DNA of 64,000 nucleotides, taken from contig JASBSB010000001.1 of assembly GCA_030149205.1 (NCBI GenBank), positions 1 through 64,000 on the forward strand. Reading direction: 5' to 3'. A model generated the notes under the pieces. The model searched no databases and was not told the DNA's origin. It saw only the letters and a program-made list of their open reading frames with translations. The position numbers and the translations under genes are program-made. Of this stretch, positions 18,901 to 26,763 are shown one piece after another. The stretch comes from Candidatus Heimdallarchaeota archaeon (lineage in GTDB: Archaea; Asgardarchaeota; Heimdallarchaeia; Heimdallarchaeales; Kariarchaeaceae). How positions within the stretch are numbered: position 1 is the first letter of the stretch; each line of letters opens with the position of its first letter.

Positions 18901-19157
18901 ACCAGAGCTATTTTTCCTTTGCTCAATGGTTGTTTAGAGACTGGAGCTTGATTTAGAACAGGTTCGTTTGAGTTCTTTGTGGCAACTAATGTTTCCACTC
19001 CATTTCCATCTGTTTCATAGACCTTGTAGCTTACACCCGTATCAAAAATCGAGGTTTTCTTTGCAATGGTAGGCTGAAAGCTATTTGCTGAGGTCTGTAT
19101 TATCAAAATATACAGAAGGAATGAGATTACTATAATTACAGGAAGTTTCTTCCTCAT
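15966..19157 (-). CDS. Giant secreted FG-GAP protein with fascin-like insert and C-terminal anchor
   Basis: A 1063-residue surface protein. A signal peptide occupies residues 1-25 and a C-terminal hydrophobic helix (about 1037-1055) is followed by KRKRRLRL, so the bulk should be outside the cell. Calcium-loop FG-GAP/VCBS repeats are visible: NGDVDGNFRSDLIM, GNLDSDSSQELVI, GDYNNDSVSEIAV, YDINQNKESELFV, GDINQDTIPEMTT. Inside the propeller, residues about 260-410 repeat a beta-trefoil-like pattern (YGQDISLRTKSG..., YGQTFALKSTSGNYWS..., GTIKSKTGVYVKG...) reminiscent of fascin-type domains. Residues about 720-990 are Ser/Thr/Gly-rich strands with GIGGGGGATWGITKTGS, loosely like a beta-pore-forming module. 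TATA-like TATATAAATA lies about 25 nt upstream. Coupled to the downstream membrane protein. Confidence 0.75.
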   Translation of the reverse strand: MRKKLPVIIVISFLLYILIIQTSANSFQPTIAKKTSIFDTGVSYKVYETDGNGVETLVATKNSNEPVLNQAPVSKQPLSKGKIALVGSNELMASVWRQIDYANFPGDLGYSIISSRNKPNFNYSQELAKTVVGPNIMSNGDEARPSNVANGDVDGNFRSDLIMAFTTTYKCTGCPDVGIQLRVIETWGPKDKSFLINNYANPFGGAQNYPGSSNIQIPQILTLNLDNDIMNEFVVMGVENGKTTIWVFDDLMNSVIPGQIAYGQDISLRTKSGSARYISGSTSNTLATTELPGLNKAEAGQKFTLINPFNKNDNSTIRYGQTFALKSTSGNYWSVNNQTGALSLQNVTKLNSLEMFSFEGDTTSSSLSGGVYINTFGTIKSKTGVYVKGNYGTITTEVPQGATPLEIYKISNSSALPNNFGNGPKFIKKIQLPQITYSMQNTGDFDIEYFGTKSMSAGNLDSDSSQELVISGIDAQKKPHVIVLDDKSTDFKILKDLTWDQVNMGVQATVGDYNNDSVSEIAVIKSDKNLGSVLIYGNKLNNFVLEKSLIADNPTFKGTIPRIYSYDINQNKESELFVLLPDMTLHMFAGKSQSYKSLFTGKVDYYPGNSKNGDLPGNYGMWGELGFGDINQDTIPEMTTSFSYGNSGYGIKVYQWDGTQFKLLDQFFQTHDSRYVIHISIGDSNGDKFTLEYTDQFGQFKTGGEIMVVAAAPPSQEGTSQNFASTGSTFGKSVTNSKTAENEVTSSYGAYAQAQIKPTFFDVFEVGGEFQYNFNEEFTKTNTKTTTIIKTDDFSGGYKDDFVVYTTTIIDYYVYRILDSQDPRLIGTNFTLNVPRAPSLLLETIQYYNAHKNTADVELGSNLFKHVPGYVPSYHNKSYFTNFISNPILSTQRTVGQGGGSQGVQIDLSTEKATGFTYSVSEDYSLGGGATLFGIGGGGGATWGITKTGSHSTAVGQNTAFRGDIGSISNPQEYTDLQYSFGMAVYQTSLKKLGKTQSFYVMNYWVDLPLNWGANLVPKAKSVQSAAGQVESLANSLPFNWIVIPTFLIALPVVMKRKRRLRL

Positions 19158-19416
19158 TAGAGGTCAAGAATTTTACTTATTTATATACATTTCCTGTAGT
19201 TTAAATTGAATTCATTATTCCAAATAGACCTAAGGGACATATAATCAATCAGTTATTTTCTTGAGACCCATATAGATCTTCTAAGCATCCCAAAAAATAT
19301 GAGTAGAATTTGCCTAGATAGCCATGAAGTGTAGTATGAATGTAGCCACTAAAGTGACTATGAATGTTAAAAATTTGATGAAATCAAAATTAAGTTCGTA
19401 ATTCTGTGCTATTTTT

Positions 19417-20256
19417 TCAATATTTATTTAGAAGATTTATGGACAAAACCGTAACCAACAAACTCATTATTGCTAATACTCCTAAAATTGTATTAATTTT
19501 TTTCGAATATCTGTTGATATTTGAGGGGTCAACAGGTCTTTGGATTATAAAGACTAAACCCACGAGGAAAATTGGTAGGAAGATGATTGGTAGAATTTTA
19601 GTAATAAAACCATAAAGGCTAATGAAGATCATTGTAAACTGTAACATCCTGTAAACCCTTAAGGTGGATTTAAATCCAAGCAGATGTGCGAATGTGGTAT
19701 AGTGTTTAGAATCAATTTCAAAATCACGAAGCTGACCTGCAATTTGACCTGAAATTGAACTTAAAAGCAGAACAGATAAAATTAAGAGATCAATGTTTTG
19801 AAATTTCAAGTTCATTAGATAGATGACAACAATATAGGGAGCGAATTGTACAAAAATCCCATGTATAGCAATATCAAAACCAGGACGTTTTTTGAACTGA
19901 AATGGTTTCATAGAATATGAGTAAACACCGAACATCAGGATTGCCAATACTATAATTCCCTCAGTATTAAACAGTAAAAATACATAAATGAATCCTATAA
20001 TAAGTGTTAATGTAACAATAATAAGAAGAGAGGCTGGAAGCTCATATATCACAAAAAAATTCTTCTGCCTTTTGTTTGGGTCTAATCTGTCCTCTTCTCT
20101 ATCAATGTAATCATTCAATGCAAACCCAAATACGTACCCAATGGTTAGCGTAAAAACTAGTAAAAACCCCTTAATGGAATAAGAGGAATTGAAAACCAAT
20201 GGGAGTGATGATATAATAAGGGTGGATGCCCAAATGTCCCGAACTATGCTTAGCAC
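19417..20256 (-). CDS. UbiA-family prenyltransferase
   Basis: An integral membrane enzyme of 279 residues that transfers a polyprenyl group from a prenyl diphosphate to an aromatic or lipid acceptor. The first Asp-rich motif is NDYIDREED at 48-56; the second is LRDFEIDSKHYTTFAHLLG around 187. Both bind Mg-diphosphate. Eight or nine membrane helices are evident. The RPIPSG-type stretch of archaeal geranylgeranylglyceryl phosphate synthases is not seen after the first motif, so the acceptor cannot be named. A GTG start lies 8 nt after the stop of the upstream multi-pass protein gene, so they are likely co-transcribed. Confidence 0.88.
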   Translation of the reverse strand: MLSIVRDIWASTLIISSLPLVFNSSYSIKGFLLVFTLTIGYVFGFALNDYIDREEDRLDPNKRQKNFFVIYELPASLLIIVTLTLIIGFIYVFLLFNTEGIIVLAILMFGVYSYSMKPFQFKKRPGFDIAIHGIFVQFAPYIVVIYLMNLKFQNIDLLILSVLLLSSISGQIAGQLRDFEIDSKHYTTFAHLLGFKSTLRVYRMLQFTMIFISLYGFITKILPIIFLPIFLVGLVFIIQRPVDPSNINRYSKKINTILGVLAIMSLLVTVLSINLLNKY

Positions 20257-20264
20257 TAAATTGG

Positions 20265-21374
20265 CTATGTATAGACAAAATAAAAGGTTTCATCAAAAAT
20301 TCCATCCAAATTGATATAAGAGTGCCCTTTTGTAAATACATCTGAATCTTCTCCATACGTGTCATGAATTCTTTGAATCGTCTTCTTCATTGAGTTTCTA
20401 ATGAGACTGGAATCTCTCTTAACAAAAGCTGCAATGAAAAAATTGCTTGACCAATTTAAAAGAATAAGCTGGTTATCAAACTCAATAGTTTTTGGGTAGA
20501 CCTCTGTGTTATAGAAATCACTCATTACTGTAAAAATTGCTGAAAGAGCACCTGAGATCAACATTGTCGGTGTGTCTGCATCTTTACTTTCAAATTCCTT
20601 ATAGCTTTTGAGTAACCCACTGTTGTTTACTACAATTATTCTTTCTATCTTTTCAGGTAGAACGAATACTATCCTAGGGTCGATTAAATAGGCATAGGTT
20701 AAACCTCCCATGGTAATCGTTAAGTTTATGAACGCTATAGATATAAGACTCCTCTCCACAAAGTTTCCAAGTATTAAAATTGGAATCTGTGACAAAAGTC
20801 CATAGTACGTAAAATAGGTAATGATCTTCATTTGCTTTGTCAGAGTTTCGTTGGTGTTTACCAAGCTTTGGTTAAGAACTCTAAGGTCTTTATAGACATA
20901 ATAGAGAAGAACAATTAAGAACAGGACATTAAAAACATTGATGACCATAAACACCTCATCGTATAACGAGACGTTTTTTTGAATAGCAATGAGGATCAGG
21001 GGTACATAACCCGCAATGATTAGCATCGTGAAGGAAATCCAAATAGTCATCCTTTTCCATTGAATGTGTGGATAGATAAGCAGGGTATAAAATGTGGAAA
21101 GAAAGCTTAATCCTAATACAATTCCTACGTTACTAATCCCTGAAAGGATCCCAAATGGGAGCATAAACTCAACTTGTTTTTTAGGAAAATACGGAAAGTA
21201 CATTTCTTCAATGTAGACTGATAATATCCAAATCATTGTGGTGAGTATTGCAAAAAATAGTAACCAGTTCATTTTCACCTTTGCCTGTTCTCTGCGACGC
21301 AATATAATAACCGAAATAGCGACTGCTAATGTCATAGATACATAGAACATTACTTGTGAAAAAAACGGTAACAT
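20265..21374 (-). CDS. Seven-helix membrane protein with C-terminal longin/roadblock-like domain (copy 1)
   Basis: A protein of about 369 residues with seven hydrophobic helices in the first 240 residues, then a cytosolic domain of about 130 residues. The soluble part starts ERIIVVNNSGLLKSY (two strands), has a helix SGALSAIFTVMSDFYNTE, three strands through LILLNWSSNFFIAAFVKR and a final helix; this order fits the longin/roadblock (profilin-like) fold. It is a clear paralog of 22864-23976, sharing MNWLL, YxxDPRIVFVLPE, SGALSAIFTVMSDFYN and the last residues ETFYFVY. GTG 21413 is also in frame, but ATG 21374 matches the paralog and lies about 26 nt after AAATTTAAAA. The role could be sensing or membrane trafficking (inference). 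Confidence 0.65.
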   Translation of the reverse strand: MLPFFSQVMFYVSMTLAVAISVIILRRREQAKVKMNWLLFFAILTTMIWILSVYIEEMYFPYFPKKQVEFMLPFGILSGISNVGIVLGLSFLSTFYTLLIYPHIQWKRMTIWISFTMLIIAGYVPLILIAIQKNVSLYDEVFMVINVFNVLFLIVLLYYVYKDLRVLNQSLVNTNETLTKQMKIITYFTYYGLLSQIPILILGNFVERSLISIAFINLTITMGGLTYAYLIDPRIVFVLPEKIERIIVVNNSGLLKSYKEFESKDADTPTMLISGALSAIFTVMSDFYNTEVYPKTIEFDNQLILLNWSSNFFIAAFVKRDSSLIRNSMKKTIQRIHDTYGEDSDVFTKGHSYINLDGIFDETFYFVYT

Positions 21375-21505
21375 TATTGTAGTATAAGCTTCATGGTTTT
21401 TAAATTTACACACCTATCAATAGAAAATATTCTGAAGAATAATACGAATAAATATTCTATTAAAAAAATATTAGATGAAAAATTTCCTTTGGCTCGGAAT
21501 AACTC

Positions 21506-21514
21506 TTTATACTA
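21506..21514 (+). promoter_or_regulatory. TATA box of the flavoenzyme gene
   Basis: TTTATACTA is centred 23 nt before the GTG start at 21533, the spacing of a leaderless archaeal gene. The divergent gene at 21374 has its own box on the other strand, so about 100 nt holds two back-to-back promoters. Confidence 0.5.
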
Positions 21515-21532
21515 AATATAAAAACTATATTT

Positions 21533-22786
21533 GTGTCCTTAAAAGTCGCTGTGATTGGGTCAGGAATTACCGGTCTTTCACTTGCTTATTTTTTAAAGGA
21601 TGAAGAAATTGAACTTCAGGTGTTTGAAAGAGGGGACAGAATAGGAGGAAGAATAAAGACAGTTGAATTTTCTGAAGAACTAGTTGAAATTGGGGCTGTT
21701 TACTATCATTCCACAAATAAACTTGTTTCAGAATTAGTTAATGATTTTAATTTAAATTTTAAACCACTTGAAAGGCAGCGTGTAGGTCTCTGGGATGGTG
21801 AGAGATTTGTGTTTAAGACAAGCAATTCAGAGCTTTTAACTCAATTGAAGATGCTCTGGAAGTTTGGTTTTGGTATAACAAAGTTAGGCGGTCTTATAGG
21901 TGAAGTCAAGGATATGAACTCTTCATTTTATACTGGGTTACCCTTCACGACCGTTGAGGAATTTCTTGGAGATGGTATGATGAGAAAATCAACTTCTGAA
22001 ACAGTGGTAAGGTACCTAAAGTCTAGAGGATTTTCAGATAAAATTATTCAGAACCTTGTGTTACCAACTCTGAGATATGTGTATCATCATGCTGGATCAA
22101 GTGATTCTAATGCTTTTTCAGGAATTGTATCCTTGATCGCATATGACAGTGATCCTGTTTATTATCTTCCAGAGGGAAATTTTGCGCTTATCGAAAATTT
22201 AGCATCAAAAATTTCAAAAGTACATCTTAATTCACCAATAGAGAAGATTGAACAGCTTGAAAATGGTGTAATGATAAATGATGAACTAAAATTTGATATG
22301 GCTGTGATTTGTACCCCATTGGAGATAAGCAACATTGAACTGACAAATGTCAACAACAAGGGATTGATGATAAATACCTTTAAAGGATATTACAAGACAC
22401 TTGTAAAAGGATATCCAAATCTGGATTATTTTGGTACTAAAAGTATGAACGATCTTCCCCCAATGATACTCACAACGATGACATCACCATTTTATGGATT
22501 TGAAAAAATTAGAGATTCAACCATAGGAGGTGACATTTATGAAATCACCTCATCAACCCAACTTTCAGATGACATCTTAAATAATCTATTTACCAAAATT
22601 GAGATTAGCCAATCCTTTGAATTGCCTTACACATTTGCTGATTTAAAGGTTAAAAACTCATTTCCCCCGATTATAATTAGTAAGGACATCTACTACGCAA
22701 ACGCGATGGACACAATTATTGCAACAATGGAATCATCCGTGTTAATGGGTCTAAACATCAGTAAGTTAATAATGGAGCGAACATAA
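21533..22786 (+). CDS. FAD-dependent oxidoreductase, prenylcysteine-oxidase-like
   Basis: A 417-residue flavoprotein of the amine oxidase superfamily. The dinucleotide-binding motif GSGITG is at 9-14, followed by ERGDRIGGRIKT (Glu for the ribose) and an EIGAVYYH segment. The middle resembles eukaryotic prenylcysteine oxidase/lyase more than carotenoid or protoporphyrinogen enzymes: NAFSGIVSLIAYDSDPVYYL plus PEGNF near 193-217, and KTLVKGYPNLDYFGTK later, both recalling human PCYOX1 from memory. Those enzymes oxidise the thioether of farnesyl- or geranylgeranylcysteine. No signal peptide is seen, so it would be cytosolic. It sits between two paralogous multi-pass genes and close to a UbiA prenyltransferase, a lipid/prenyl context. 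The substrate is uncertain. Confidence 0.65.
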   Translation: MSLKVAVIGSGITGLSLAYFLKDEEIELQVFERGDRIGGRIKTVEFSEELVEIGAVYYHSTNKLVSELVNDFNLNFKPLERQRVGLWDGERFVFKTSNSELLTQLKMLWKFGFGITKLGGLIGEVKDMNSSFYTGLPFTTVEEFLGDGMMRKSTSETVVRYLKSRGFSDKIIQNLVLPTLRYVYHHAGSSDSNAFSGIVSLIAYDSDPVYYLPEGNFALIENLASKISKVHLNSPIEKIEQLENGVMINDELKFDMAVICTPLEISNIELTNVNNKGLMINTFKGYYKTLVKGYPNLDYFGTKSMNDLPPMILTTMTSPFYGFEKIRDSTIGGDIYEITSSTQLSDDILNNLFTKIEISQSFELPYTFADLKVKNSFPPIIISKDIYYANAMDTIIATMESSVLMGLNISKLIMERT

Positions 22787-22863
22787 TTCTAAAAGTATTC
22801 ATTTGTGATATTCGAGCTTAGACGATATATATTCATTACTTATGTTAACTTATCCAAAAGTGA

Positions 22864-23976
22864 TCATGCATAAACAAAATAGAAGGTTTCATTAAATATA
22901 TCACTAAGATCCAAACCTTGGTAAGACTTAACTAAAATCTCAGGCGTCCTTGCGTATTTCTTTATGATTTCGGTTACCGTATTCTTCAGTGAGCTTCTCA
23001 GCAAGGTAGATTCCCTTTTTACAAAGGCTGCAACAAAAAATGTATCAGACCATTCTAGTAGGATTAAGTTATCTTGAAATTTTATGGTGTTGGGATACAC
23101 CTCTGAGTTATAAAAGTCACTCATGACAGTAAATATTGCTGAAAGAGCACCAGATATAAGAGAGGGAGGCAAATTATCATTTGGTTTTACAAAGTTTTTC
23201 TCATGACGAAGAACCCCATCATGACCAACCACAATCACCTTTTCAATTCTTTCTGGAAGAACAAATACTATCCTAGGGTCTATAACATAGGTATAGACCA
23301 ATGCAACCAGAGATATTATGAGGGTAATGAATGCCACTGAGATGAGATTTCGATCAATAAACCTAGCAATTATCAAAATCGGGATGATAGGGATGATCCC
23401 CATTAGAATTGAAAATGTGAGAAATCTTACCTGTGTGTCTAGGGTTTTGTTTCTTCCCTTCAGGTTTTCACGTAAGAACCTTAAATCTCTCATCAACACA
23501 TAGATAGCCAGACCAAGAAACAAAAGATTGACAAAGTTTGTAAGCAATGCAATTTGATTGAAGAGCGATACATTTCTTGTTGGTGCAACATAAAACAGGG
23601 ATATATACAAAGTAAAGACAACAATATCTAGAGTAACTAGAAACCCTGTCCAAATGATATCGATGGTCGGACTTATCAACAACTGAACAAACATTGTCAG
23701 GAAAATGATTCCTGTTAGTATGCCAACATTACTCGTAAAAGCTAGAATCGTGAAGGGAACCATTAGGTTAGGATCATTGGTTTGATAATATTGAAAGTAA
23801 GTTTCCTGAAGATATGTGGATGTGATCCAAAATATAACACTCACAATTGTAAGGATTAACAACCAATTCATTCTGATCTTCACTTGTTGCCTGTTTCTTA
23901 ATATAATTCCAAGAACCAGTATTCCAAGTACCACAGAAAAAAATGAAAAAAACTGGAAGACTCCGGACATTACCAT
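22864..23976 (-). CDS. Seven-helix membrane protein with C-terminal longin/roadblock-like domain (copy 2)
   Basis: A 370-residue paralog of the 20265-21374 protein with the same plan: seven hydrophobic helices, then ERIEKVIVVGHDGVLRHEKN, the conserved SGALSAIFTVMSDFYNSEVY segment, and an end reading NETFYFVYA. The soluble domain has the strand-strand-helix-strand-strand-strand-helix order of longin/roadblock folds. ATG 23976 or ATG 23970 could start it; TATA-like sequence lies just upstream. The two copies flank the prenylcysteine-oxidase-like gene, and their most conserved part is the start of the soluble domain, suggesting a shared partner. Function unknown. Confidence 0.65.
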   Translation of the reverse strand: MVMSGVFQFFSFFSVVLGILVLGIILRNRQQVKIRMNWLLILTIVSVIFWITSTYLQETYFQYYQTNDPNLMVPFTILAFTSNVGILTGIIFLTMFVQLLISPTIDIIWTGFLVTLDIVVFTLYISLFYVAPTRNVSLFNQIALLTNFVNLLFLGLAIYVLMRDLRFLRENLKGRNKTLDTQVRFLTFSILMGIIPIIPILIIARFIDRNLISVAFITLIISLVALVYTYVIDPRIVFVLPERIEKVIVVGHDGVLRHEKNFVKPNDNLPPSLISGALSAIFTVMSDFYNSEVYPNTIKFQDNLILLEWSDTFFVAAFVKRESTLLRSSLKNTVTEIIKKYARTPEILVKSYQGLDLSDIFNETFYFVYA

Positions 23977-24169
23977 GTATATTTAAAGAAAATATTTCTC
24001 ACATTTAAACTTAAGTAAGCAATTTGGGGTATTCGGCGAAAATTTATTGATTTCAACAAATGATAAATGATTCATTTTGAGTTGAATTCTTTTAAAAAAT
24101 ACAAATTTGATAGTTTTTATTTCATTCAAAAGAAATAATATTTAAAAGTGAAAGGAGCATGTGCTATAC

Positions 24170-24589
24170 ATGAATGAAAACAGTATCAAAATTTCTACTA
24201 TAATACAAAGCGATTTATCAACTGTATGGAAATCATGGGTTGAACCAAAACATATTGAGAGTTGGGCTGCGGCCAGTGACGATTGGCATGCCTCTGATGT
24301 AAGTAATGAGCTAAAACTAGGAGGGAGGTTCAAAACACATATGGCTGCGAAAGATGGATCTGCTGGATTTGATTTTTCAGGAACTTACACCAGTGTTGAG
24401 GAGAAAAAAGTGATTGAATACAATTTAGATGATGGAAGAAAAGTTAGTGTCCGCTTTTCTCCAAAGCGCAATGGGGTTGAAGTGGTGCAGATGTTCGAAC
24501 CAGAGCAAGAAAACTCTCGAGAGATGCAGCAACAAGGATGGCAAGCAATTCTTGATAACTTTAAAAAGTACACAGAAAAGTTAGAATAA
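24170..24589 (+). CDS. SRPBCC-fold protein (AHSA1-like)
   Basis: A 139-residue protein of the START/SRPBCC superfamily, close in pattern to the AHSA1 (activator of Hsp90 ATPase-like) family: STIIQSDLSTVWKSWVEPKH, then a GGRFKTHMAAKDG strand, FSGTYTSVEEKKVIEYNLDDGR, and the final helix GWQAILDNFKKYTEKLE. Such proteins bind hydrophobic ligands in a cavity; the ligand is not predictable. GTG 24161 is in frame but ATG 24170 is preferred because AATATTTAAAAG lies about 28 nt upstream. It is a single gene between convergent and trp genes. Confidence 0.8.
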   Translation: MNENSIKISTIIQSDLSTVWKSWVEPKHIESWAAASDDWHASDVSNELKLGGRFKTHMAAKDGSAGFDFSGTYTSVEEKKVIEYNLDDGRKVSVRFSPKRNGVEVVQMFEPEQENSREMQQQGWQAILDNFKKYTEKLE

Positions 24590-24680
24590 GAGCATTAACT
24601 TGAGAAGCATTACTCCGCTTGAAATAGAGAACAATGTTGAAACTAAACAGATAAGACATTAAACACCAATGAAATAGAAA

Positions 24681-24694
24681 CCACAAATTTGTGG
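24681..24694. promoter_or_regulatory. Perfect palindrome upstream of trpD, candidate operator
   Basis: CCACAAATTTGTGG is a perfect 14-bp palindrome about 90 nt before the first gene of the trp operon. With the TTTTCT-AG-AGAAAA site 20 nt further on it is the most obvious regulator-binding candidate here. The ACT-domain regulator at 30098-30628 is a possible ligand-responsive partner (inference). Confidence 0.4.
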
Positions 24695-24714
24695 AATAAT
24701 GGACAAAAATGTAC

Positions 24715-24728
24715 TTTTCTAGAGAAAA
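24715..24728. promoter_or_regulatory. Second inverted repeat upstream of trpD
   Basis: TTTTCT and AGAAAA flank a central AG, giving 6-bp arms about 55 nt before the trpD start. It lies within A/T-rich sequence, so chance is possible, but its nearness to the 14-bp palindrome suggests a paired operator. Confidence 0.3.
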
Positions 24729-24782
24729 TACAAAATTCTGTCCCGATAGGATTTTGATGAATTACTTTCCTGTAAGGATATA

Positions 24783-25883
24783 ATGTTAAGTGAATCTTCA
24801 CCTGTAACTAGCCAAGAGATAGGGTCACAAGATTTCCAATATCTAATTGAAAAGACTCTTGATGGAAATGGATTAAATTTTGAGGAATCCAAGTTATTAA
24901 TGCGGTTTATAATGTCAGGTGAATTGAATCAGATACAAACCAGCGGGATTCTCACCGCATTAAGGTCCAGGCTTGAGACAGCAGAGGAAATAGCCGGATT
25001 TAGCTCAATCATGCTTGATAAAGCAAGAAGAATTCAATATAATGGAGTTTTACCTTTAATAGATATTGTCGGTACAGGAGGTTCGAGATTCAAAACTTTC
25101 AATGTTTCCTCAACATCGGCGATCATTCTTTCGAGCCTTGATATAGCTGTGGCAAAGCATGGTAATCGAAGTAGCACCAGTAAATCAGGTTCTGCAGACT
25201 TTTTTGAAGAATTGGGGGTTAACATTCATGTAGATCCTAAAAAATCTGAAGAAATATTAAATAAGACAGGATTTGCTTTCATGTTTGCCCCCTTATATCA
25301 TCCAGCGATGAAGTTTGTTATCCCTGTCAGAAAACAGCTAAAAATACGAACAATATTCAATTTACTTGGTCCATTAACCAATCCGGCACAGGTTAAATCT
25401 CAGGTTACAGGTTTGTTTTCGCGAAAACTTCTTATGCCAGTTGGTGAATCACTGAAAAAGCGTGGATACGAGAACGTAGTACTTGTCAGTAATGAAATTG
25501 GGGCAGATGAATTTATTCCTAAGGGTATCAACCATGTAGTTGAGTTAAGAAACAATGAATTATTTGAAACTAAACTTCAAGCAAAAGATTTTGGATTACC
25601 AGGAATTGAATTGAAAGTTGTTCAAAACCGTAGCTCAGTGGAGTCTGCTGAGTTAGCAGTGAGACTCTTTCTTGGGGAGAACCATCCGATTCTTCCTTTC
25701 ATTCTTATGAACAGTGCTGTTGGATTAAAGGTTGCTGGAAAGGTAGATTCTTACCCAGAAGGTGTGGATATGGTTCAAGAGCAGCTTTTTAGTGGAAATG
25801 TTATAGATAAATTGCTTGAAATTGTTAAGACTACAGAAGGGAATAGTGAAAAGTTGAAAACATTAATTGAAAGGTTTGAATAA
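24783..25883 (+). CDS. trpD: Anthranilate phosphoribosyltransferase
   Basis: TrpD (366 residues) joins anthranilate to PRPP in the second step of tryptophan synthesis. The family core is clear: DIVGTGGSRFKTFNVSSTSA, then AKHGNRSSTSKSGSADFFEELG (PRPP/anthranilate binding), and RTIFNLLGPLTNPA. The glycine loop reads GTGGS where most family members have GTGGD. ATG 24783 has AAGGA four nt upstream. It is the first gene of a five-gene operon, preceded by two palindromic sites; the next gene begins around its stop codon. Confidence 0.96.
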   Translation: MLSESSPVTSQEIGSQDFQYLIEKTLDGNGLNFEESKLLMRFIMSGELNQIQTSGILTALRSRLETAEEIAGFSSIMLDKARRIQYNGVLPLIDIVGTGGSRFKTFNVSSTSAIILSSLDIAVAKHGNRSSTSKSGSADFFEELGVNIHVDPKKSEEILNKTGFAFMFAPLYHPAMKFVIPVRKQLKIRTIFNLLGPLTNPAQVKSQVTGLFSRKLLMPVGESLKKRGYENVVLVSNEIGADEFIPKGINHVVELRNNELFETKLQAKDFGLPGIELKVVQNRSSVESAELAVRLFLGENHPILPFILMNSAVGLKVAGKVDSYPEGVDMVQEQLFSGNVIDKLLEIVKTTEGNSEKLKTLIERFE

Positions 25884-25884
25884 T

Positions 25885-26763
25885 TTGAATAGTTCTATAT
25901 CTATCAATTCTGGAAGAAATTCAGGACACCTTCAAAAGTTTCTTAGAAACGCTGAATCTTTAATTGAGTCTGGCTATTATCTTAAGGAAACAGCCCCTGA
26001 CTCTTTGGTTTTGAATCACAAGGGTAACAAGTCTAGAAGTTTTGTTTCAGCTATCAAGGAAAAAAGGTTTATCTTGATTTCAGAGTTAAAGCAGTCCTCT
26101 CCCAGTCATTCAAAGAAATATTTTCCTGACAATATGATTATAGATAGATCAACCACATTGGTCAAGTATTCAGATGCAATTTCTATTTTAACTGAACCTA
26201 ACTTCTTTTCAGGAGAGCTAAACCGTCTAAGTAAGTTTCAAAATTCTTCAAAACCAGTGTTAATGAAAGATTTTATTATTTCGAAGGAACAGATTCTTGC
26301 GGGAATTTCAGCGGATGCATTTCTGTTGATTAAAAGAATCCTCTCTCCTGATTCTCTCCTCGAACTGGTAAATTTTATCAATAAATTAGATAAAGAATGT
26401 ATTATAGAGGTAGATAGCGAGTCTGATTTTGTGAATTTGTTAAACTTAAAGTTTAATGGAGTATTGGCTATTAACAATCGAAATTTGGCAACATTAAAAA
26501 TTGACCAAAATTTAGCAAGCAGAATATTTAAAGAATATGAACCTAAAAGACCTGTTTTGAGCTTTTCAGGAGTAAGTGACCCAACAGATGTCGAGAATAT
26601 TGTTGGTTCAGGTTTAAGTGGAGTTCTAATCGGGACAGCATTATCTAAATCAAGAAACCCAGGGAAACTTTTGGAAAGATTTAACACAATAATAAAATCC
26701 AGTCTTACGAAGAATCAAGAGAAGAGCAGTTTAACTATAAAGGAAAGAGGTGCAATTAATTGA
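25885..26763 (+). CDS. trpC: Indole-3-glycerol phosphate synthase
   Basis: TrpC (about 292 residues) closes the indole ring from CdRP. Visible barrel motifs: ILISELKQSSPSHSK (catalytic Lys), KPVLMKDFIIS, FLLIKRIL, GVLAINNRNLATLKID and LSFSGVSDPTDVENI, then GVLIGTALSKS for phosphate binding. There is no ATG start; TTG codons at 25867, 25876 and 25885 are all in frame, and TTG 25885 is preferred since AAGG lies ten nt upstream and it follows the trpD stop by one nt. Its stop overlaps the trpF start. Confidence 0.94.
   Translation: MNSSISINSGRNSGHLQKFLRNAESLIESGYYLKETAPDSLVLNHKGNKSRSFVSAIKEKRFILISELKQSSPSHSKKYFPDNMIIDRSTTLVKYSDAISILTEPNFFSGELNRLSKFQNSSKPVLMKDFIISKEQILAGISADAFLLIKRILSPDSLLELVNFINKLDKECIIEVDSESDFVNLLNLKFNGVLAINNRNLATLKIDQNLASRIFKEYEPKRPVLSFSGVSDPTDVENIVGSGLSGVLIGTALSKSRNPGKLLERFNTIIKSSLTKNQEKSSLTIKERGAIN

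Noticed and set aside
19314..19416. Minus-strand hydrophobic stretch DFIKFLTFIVTLVATFILHF after the UbiA stop
   Set aside because: It looks like one membrane helix, but no ATG, GTG or TTG precedes it in frame, and it could be chance in A/T-rich DNA. Kept only as a note because cas2 shows a similar start problem.
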